From Sphingomonas chungangi (GTDB taxonomy: Bacteria > Pseudomonadota > Alphaproteobacteria > Sphingomonadales > Sphingomonadaceae), in assembly GCF_013778325.1 (NCBI RefSeq), contig NZ_JACEIB010000003.1:62001-126000 (forward strand): a stretch of 64,000 nt of DNA, in the 5' to 3' direction. Below, in pieces: positions 60,018 through 64,000 of this stretch. Each line of letters starts with the position of its first letter. Within the stretch, counting starts at the first letter, position 1. A model generated the notes under the pieces. That model was not told the DNA's origin, did no database searches, and saw only the letters and a list, made by a program, of their open reading frames with translations. The position numbers and the translations under genes were made by a program.

Positions 60018-60049
60018 TCGCTGGCCGCTTGCCGGGTCGCCGCTGAGAC

Positions 60050-60442
60050 ATGTTCGATATCGCCCCGTCCGAGCTGATGCTGGTCGCGCTCGTCGCGATC
60101 GTGTTCATCGGGCCCAAGGATCTGCCGAAGGCGATGCGCTTCGTCGGCCAGTGGGTCGGCAAGGGGCGGACGATGGCGCGCCATTTCCGTTCGGCGATGG
60201 ACGAGATGGTCCGCGAGGCCGAGATGGCCGAGATGGAAGCCAAGTGGAAGGCGGAGAATGAGCGGATCATGCGCGAGCATGCCGACCTGATGGCGAGCGT
60301 GACGGCGCCGCACGAGGCTCTGCCGGCACCGCCCGTCGCCGCCGGGACCGCCGAAGCCGAGATGCCGAAGCCTGCCGCCGCAGAGGAGCCGATGCTCCCG
60401 CTCGAACCGGCCGCGCCCGTCCGTCAGCCGCCCGAGGCCTGA
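60050..60442 (+). CDS. tatB: Sec-independent translocase TatB
   Basis: Binds substrate with TatC. The 130-residue protein starts MFDIAPSELMLVALVAIVFIGPKDLPK, the conserved TatB head, followed by a long amphipathic helix and a Pro/Ala-rich tail. Order and length are typical. Confidence 0.94.
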   Translation: MFDIAPSELMLVALVAIVFIGPKDLPKAMRFVGQWVGKGRTMARHFRSAMDEMVREAEMAEMEAKWKAENERIMREHADLMASVTAPHEALPAPPVAAGTAEAEMPKPAAAEEPMLPLEPAAPVRQPPEA

Positions 60443-60446
60443 GGCC

Positions 60447-61229
60447 ATGGCCGAGGGGGAGAACGAACTCGACGATTCGCGCGCGCCGCTGCTCGATCAC
60501 CTGATCGAGCTGCGCCGCCGGCTGATCTGGAGCTTCCTGGCGCTGGGGCTGTGCTTTTGCGTCTGCCTCTATTTCGCGGAGGACATCTTCGCCTTCCTCG
60601 TCCAGCCGCTGCTTAGGGCGGGGCAGGGCAAGCTCATCTATACCGACATCTTCGAGGCCTTCTTCGCCAATGTGAAGGTCGCCTTCTTCTCCTCGATCAT
60701 GCTGAGCTTCCCGATCGTGGCGAACCAGATCTGGCGCTTCGTGGCGCCCGGCCTCTACGCCAAGGAGAAGCGCGCGCTGAGGCCCTTCCTGGTGCTGACG
60801 CCGGTGCTGTTCCTGTCGGGCGCGGCGATGGCCTATTACATGGCGATGCCGCTGGCGCTGCACTTCCTGCTCGGCACGTCATTCCAGCGCAATATCGGCG
60901 GCGTGCAGCAGGAAGCGCTGCCGGCGATCGGCAATTACCTGAGCTTCGTCACGAAATTCCTGTTCGGCTTCGGCGTGGCCTTCCTGCTGCCGGTGCTGCT
61001 GATGCTGCTGGAACGCGCGGGCATCGTGACGCGCAGGCAGCTGATCAAGGGGCGCCGCTACGCGATCGTCGCGGTGTTCGCGGTGGCCGCCGTGCTGGCG
61101 CCGCCGGACCTGCTGTCGATGGTGTTGCTCGCGCTCCCCTTGTGCATCCTCTACGAATTCGCGCTGGTGATGATCTGGTTCACCGAGCGGAGACGGGCGC
61201 GGGAGGCGGCTGCCGAGGCTGAAGGGTAG
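60447..61229 (+). CDS. tatC: Sec-independent translocase TatC
   Basis: The six-helix receptor of twin-arginine signals. The 260-residue protein has the N-terminal LLDHLIELRRRLIWS, the FFANVKVAFF region and about six transmembrane helices, ending in a basic tail (TERRRAREAAAEAEG). Starts four bases after tatB. Confidence 0.96.
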   Translation: MAEGENELDDSRAPLLDHLIELRRRLIWSFLALGLCFCVCLYFAEDIFAFLVQPLLRAGQGKLIYTDIFEAFFANVKVAFFSSIMLSFPIVANQIWRFVAPGLYAKEKRALRPFLVLTPVLFLSGAAMAYYMAMPLALHFLLGTSFQRNIGGVQQEALPAIGNYLSFVTKFLFGFGVAFLLPVLLMLLERAGIVTRRQLIKGRRYAIVAVFAVAAVLAPPDLLSMVLLALPLCILYEFALVMIWFTERRRAREAAAEAEG

Positions 61230-61234
61230 AGCCC

Positions 61235-62008
61235 CTAACGTCTGTGCAGAAGCCAGCTGGAATTGGTGCCGTCGGTCAAGCGTCGCACCGCCACGCGGAT
61301 CGTTTTGCCGTCAGGAAGCACTGTCATCGTCTTCGTCAGGGTCGTCGTGCCCTCCGCCGACATCTGCTCGACGATCATATGGTCGTCAGGCATCGTCACG
61401 GTTATCCTTGCCGACGCCCTGTCACCCCTGATCGGAACAGGCGGCCCGCCGACGATCGCGTCGAATCCTGAGCCGCCGAAGCCCAAGACGCCCAGACGTG
61501 AGCCATGAAGCGTGATTCTCTCTGTCAGACGAGCCTGCGTTGTCTTGGTGGTTATCTCCTGCCACCTGCCGTCCAGCGCGTGCGCGCCTGCTCTCGGCCC
61601 ATCGATCCGGTGGTAGAATATTCGGGTAGGGACGGGACCACGGTCAGGCTTGCCGAAATCGGTTACGACCTCGTTCAGCGCACGCCGGTCTGCCGAAACC
61701 GTATAGTCGACCGAATAAACGATCCGGCCTCTGAAGCGGTCGAGCTCGCGGACATGCCGGCTATTTCGGACGGAAATCGCGACTGAATCGACATATCCGT
61801 CACTCGGTTGGCGATGAAAGACGCCATCCGCTTTCACAACAAAATCTGCCGGATCGCCCCGCGAAAATACCCCGGCCCGAAGTGCGAAACTGTGCGGAGC
61901 GCGTGGACCGTCGACGGAATCGAGATCCATGATCCATGTGCCGTTGAACGCGCTTGCGGATGAGTGGGTCTCGCTGATGAGCAGGGCCAGCCACAGGCTC
62001 GGGATCAT
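61235..62008 (-). CDS. Secreted protein of unknown function
   Basis: A 257-residue protein with a weak N-terminal signal (IPSLWLALLISETHSSASA) and a mature part rich in beta strands (NGTWIMDLDSVDG, RITLHGSRLG, TMTVLPDGKTIRVAVRR). No family was recognised. Ribosome site is weak. GC is a little lower than neighbours. It is convergent with tatC at five bases, so transcription termination here must be tight. Confidence 0.6.
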   Translation of the reverse strand: MIPSLWLALLISETHSSASAFNGTWIMDLDSVDGPRAPHSFALRAGVFSRGDPADFVVKADGVFHRQPSDGYVDSVAISVRNSRHVRELDRFRGRIVYSVDYTVSADRRALNEVVTDFGKPDRGPVPTRIFYHRIDGPRAGAHALDGRWQEITTKTTQARLTERITLHGSRLGVLGFGGSGFDAIVGGPPVPIRGDRASARITVTMPDDHMIVEQMSAEGTTTLTKTMTVLPDGKTIRVAVRRLTDGTNSSWLLHRR

Positions 62009-62043
62009 CCTGGCAAACTGCCTGCAATACGCATGAAGTCAAT

Positions 62044-62078
62044 GAAAAAGGCGCCGCCGGTTTCCCGGCGACGCCCTT
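62044..62078 (-). terminator. Terminator of the entericidin gene
   Basis: On the minus strand: GGGCGTCGCCGGG, loop AAA, CCGGCGGCGCC, then TTTTTCATT. It lies 23 bases after the entericidin stop. Confidence 0.85.
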
Positions 62079-62101
62079 CCGTTCTGCGATAAGCCCGAGG
62101 C

Positions 62102-62239
62102 TTATTTCGACTGGTCGGCCGCCTTGGTGGTGGCGTGGCCGACCGACGACACGTCCTTGCCGGCACCCGCGACGGTGTTGCAGGCGGCCAGCGTGAACAT
62201 GCCGGCGAGCAGCCCGGCGGTGACGATCTTGCGAACCAT
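62102..62239 (-). CDS. Entericidin A/B family lipoprotein
   Basis: A 45-residue lipoprotein: MVRKIVTAGLLAGMFTLAAC signal with lipobox TLAAC, then NTVAGAGKDVSSVGHATT. This is the compact entericidin pattern, where EcnA/EcnB act as a stress-linked toxin/antidote pair; only one is here. GGGAGA precedes the ATG. Likely EcfG-dependent from the promoter candidate at 62285-62309. Confidence 0.9.
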   Translation of the reverse strand: MVRKIVTAGLLAGMFTLAACNTVAGAGKDVSSVGHATTKAADQSK

Positions 62240-62284
62240 GGGAATCTCCCTTTCCAGACGGCGTAACAGCCGCCGCTCCGAGAC

Positions 62285-62309
62285 AATGCGCCCCCGAAAC
62301 AATGGTTCC
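62285..62309 (-). promoter_or_regulatory. EcfG-type promoter candidate for the entericidin gene
   Basis: On the minus strand: GGAAC (62309-62305), 16 bases, then CATT (62288-62285), one base from CGTT. It lies 46 bases before the entericidin start. Confidence 0.45.
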
Positions 62310-62371
62310 GCAAACCGTCGCTTCGCGATTGGGGCTGTGCTTTTCAGGACAATGTGGCCCCGATAAAATTT

Positions 62372-62464
62372 TGGGTCCGGTCGCGCCATCGGGGGGGATG
62401 ATGGAGCGGCCGGACCCAGTTTTGTTCTGGATAGCGAGAGCGGGGGGGCAAAAGGTCGCTATCC
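62372..62464. other. Two adjacent strong hairpins before the sensor kinase stop
   Basis: Hairpin 1: TGGGTCCGG...CCGGACCCA (62372-62418). Hairpin 2: GGATAGCGA...TCGCTATCC (62429-62464). Both have 9-base-pair stems and loops of about 18-29 with G-rich tracts. They lie in the 302-base gap between entericidin and the convergent-end kinase, which otherwise holds only the EcfG-type promoter candidate. Could be terminators or part of a small RNA. Confidence 0.45.
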
Positions 62465-62541
62465 GGGGATTAAAACGGGCTAAAATGAGGCTGGTTCCCG
62501 GTGCGCATGAAAAAAATTCGGCCAAGTCGCCGAACTTCCTG

Positions 62542-64000
62542 TCAAACGTCGGCGACGTCCGTCATCACCCCGATCTCGATCGCCAGAAGCCCCTCGGCAT
62601 CGTCGCGCTCCATCGGTGAGCGAAGTTGGCGCGAGAGGCCGCCGATCACGCGCTCGAACAATTCGAAATGCTGGTCGATCGGAGCCGCATCGCGGTTCAG
62701 AGCGGGTGAGCGTATTGCCAGACGCGCGCGATCGGGCCTGTCCGGCACGGCCTCCAGCGTGATCCCGATCGTCGTGCCGGGCAGCCGCATCATCGCCGTC
62801 TCGATTACCTCGACGAGCAGGAAGGCGACCGACACCGCGACATCCTGATTGGCGTGGAAGAGGCCGACCTGCAGCGTGATGACCGGCGGCTTGATGCCGG
62901 ACGGCAAAGACCCGCGCAGGTTGGCGGCGATCTCCCCGATCAGTGGCCGCAGCGCGATGCCGTGATTGACCTCGAGCTCCGCATAGTGGCTGCGATGGAC
63001 CAGCGCGAGCGCGTCCACGCGGCGCTGGATGGTGGCGTAGGCGTCACCGGCCTCGGTGGTCGGTGCGCCGCGCGCGTGGATGTTGAGCAGGCTGGCGACC
63101 ACCTGAAGGTTGTTCTTCACGCGATGGTGCACCTCGCGCGTCAGCCGGGTCTGGCGGGCGAGGCCATCCTCCAGGTCTGCCTCGTGGCGGGTGATGGTCT
63201 GGGCGGCGCGCTCGAACGCCTCGCCCAGCGCGCGGATCTCGAAGGCCGGCGTGGTGAGTGCCGGCGACACGAAGCGGCCGGTCAGGCGATAGGTTTCGAT
63301 CGCCTCCTGCATCGTCTCGAGCGGTCGCAGGATCAGGCGATCGACCACCAGCCAGCCGATCGCTGCGCCTGCCACCCACATCAGGATGGGCAGCAGCGTC
63401 AGCAGCACCTCGTTGGCGCTGAGCGGAGGGCTCGCCACCGACATGGAGAGTCGCAGCTGCCCGGCTGCGACCGGCTGATCGGCCAGCGTCTCGCGCCCGA
63501 CCGGCATCGATTCGAGCGAGGCGAGGGCCAGCTCATGCCCGCTATCGTCGCTGATCTTGAGGGCGTAGGTTCCGTCCTGGGCATGCGGATGGGCGGCGGT
63601 CGCCAGCAGCGTTCGCGGCAGAATGGCGACGGTCCAGCCAGGCAGGTCGGAGGCGCTGGCGACGATCCGCAGCGACTGCCCGTCCCGATCGAAGGTGACG
63701 ATGGGGGTCGGCGACGGCACGCGCGTTGGCCATGCGGCCCTGATCGGACGACTGGCGCAGATGAGGTGACCGGCCGGATCGAATACCGCCACCATGGCAT
63801 CCGGCCCGATCGTCGCCGCGGCCCGTACGCAGCCGCCCACACCTTCTCGCTGGGTGCCGCGCAGGATGCCGGCGGTGCGATCGATCATCAGGTTGAAGCG
63901 CTCGGCGCTGTCGGTCGCGAGCAGGCGCGCCGCTGCTTCCCGATTGGCGCGGTTCGCCTGCGCCGTCTCCAGCGAGGCCAGCGACGCGATCATGCCCAGC
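62542..64000 (-). CDS. HisKA_2-type sensor histidine kinase, C-terminal part (5' end outside window)
   Basis: At least 484 residues, open through the window edge, so the start and probable N-terminal transmembrane helix are missing. The visible part has a periplasmic-like sensor with VFDPAGHLICASRPIRA, a transmembrane helix (LLTLLPILMWVAGAAIGWLVV), a HAMP-like linker and the phospho-histidine box REVHHRVKNNLQVVASLL typical of the HWE/HisKA_2 group. Such kinases often feed the PhyR-EcfG general stress response in alphaproteobacteria, but phyR is not in view. The gene ends 302 bases from entericidin. Confidence 0.85.
   Translation of the reverse strand, partial: LGMIASLASLETAQANRANREAAARLLATDSAERFNLMIDRTAGILRGTQREGVGGCVRAAATIGPDAMVAVFDPAGHLICASRPIRAAWPTRVPSPTPIVTFDRDGQSLRIVASASDLPGWTVAILPRTLLATAAHPHAQDGTYALKISDDSGHELALASLESMPVGRETLADQPVAAGQLRLSMSVASPPLSANEVLLTLLPILMWVAGAAIGWLVVDRLILRPLETMQEAIETYRLTGRFVSPALTTPAFEIRALGEAFERAAQTITRHEADLEDGLARQTRLTREVHHRVKNNLQVVASLLNIHARGAPTTEAGDAYATIQRRVDALALVHRSHYAELEVNHGIALRPLIGEIAANLRGSLPSGIKPPVITLQVGLFHANQDVAVSVAFLLVEVIETAMMRLPGTTIGITLEAVPDRPDRARLAIRSPALNRDAAPIDQHFELFERVIGGLSRQLRSPMERDDAEGLLAIEIGVMTDVADV

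Overview
The window comes from a high-GC alphaproteobacterium, most likely a sphingomonad (Sphingomonas or a close relative). The evidence is the high GC content, the gene orders argS-SPOR-nagZ-scpAB-tatABC and yfgM-bamB-der, a short PurL that works with separate partner subunits, GANTC (CcrM-type) sites before ftsZ, GGAAC-N16-NNTT (EcfG-type) promoter candidates, and dispersed palindromic repeats of the kind seen in this order. I assign the genus from these traits only, not from an rRNA. I saw no rRNA, tRNA, CRISPR array, insertion sequence or prophage.

Layout. 1-2 kb: the end of an AAA ATPase gene, a small conserved gene and a zinc alcohol dehydrogenase. 2.1-4.7 kb: rpsM-rpsK-rpoA-rplQ, the distal end of the alpha ribosomal-protein operon, here with its own promoter candidate. 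4.7-12.9 kb: metabolic and accessory genes (prolyl oligopeptidase, an MCP-like soluble sensor, guaA, a YCII protein coupled to a subclass B3 metallo-beta-lactamase, an alpha/beta hydrolase, a Spx/ArsC-like protein). 12.9-18.2 kb: panB, yfgM-like, bamB, der, a TusA-like protein and an Hpt protein. 18.2-21.4 kb: bacterioferritin and its ferredoxin with two matching operator-like sites, a DUF418 membrane protein, and a histone-H1-like/hemerythrin fusion behind an EcfG-type promoter candidate. 21.4-21.75 kb: a strong promoter leading into a region I cannot identify. 21.9-26.1 kb: purL, a lipoprotein, cysK and a small membrane protein.

26.5-45.5 kb is the complete division and cell-wall (dcw) cluster: mraZ-rsmH-ftsL-ftsI-murE-murF-mraY-murD-ftsW-murG-murC-(67-aa protein)-murB-ddl-ftsQ-ftsA-ftsZ. 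Most junctions overlap by one to four bases (ATGA, GTGA or TAATG), which implies translational coupling. Two gaps, murE/murF and murC/next, hold copies of a dispersed palindrome. Upstream of mraZ lie a perfect DnaA box and a phased array of CCCA/TGGG motifs (MraZ-box-like). Upstream of ftsZ lie a near-DnaA box and two GANTC sites. The cluster makes DAP-type peptidoglycan precursors, flips and polymerises them, and assembles the FtsZ/FtsA divisome.

45.5-54.5 kb is less conserved: a small membrane protein between two near-identical palindromes, an LTXXQ periplasmic protein, a membrane diguanylate cyclase, a lipoprotein, a TPR-SPOR protein, dGTPase, a divergent alkaline-phosphatase-fold protein and a low-GC GFA-family gene. 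54.8-61.2 kb is the conserved argS-SPOR-nagZ-scpA-scpB-tatA-tatB-tatC run. 61.2-64 kb holds a secreted protein of unknown function, an entericidin lipoprotein behind an EcfG-type promoter candidate, two strong hairpins and the C-terminal part of a HisKA_2 sensor kinase cut by the window edge.

I did not find a clearly new multi-gene system. The best leads are the promoter-driven unannotated region at 21.4-21.75 kb, the histone-like/hemerythrin fusion, the soluble sensor with reversed MCP/Cache order, the paired iron-type operators at bfd/bfr, and ~200-300 bp patches of foreign-looking codon use inside purL and murD.
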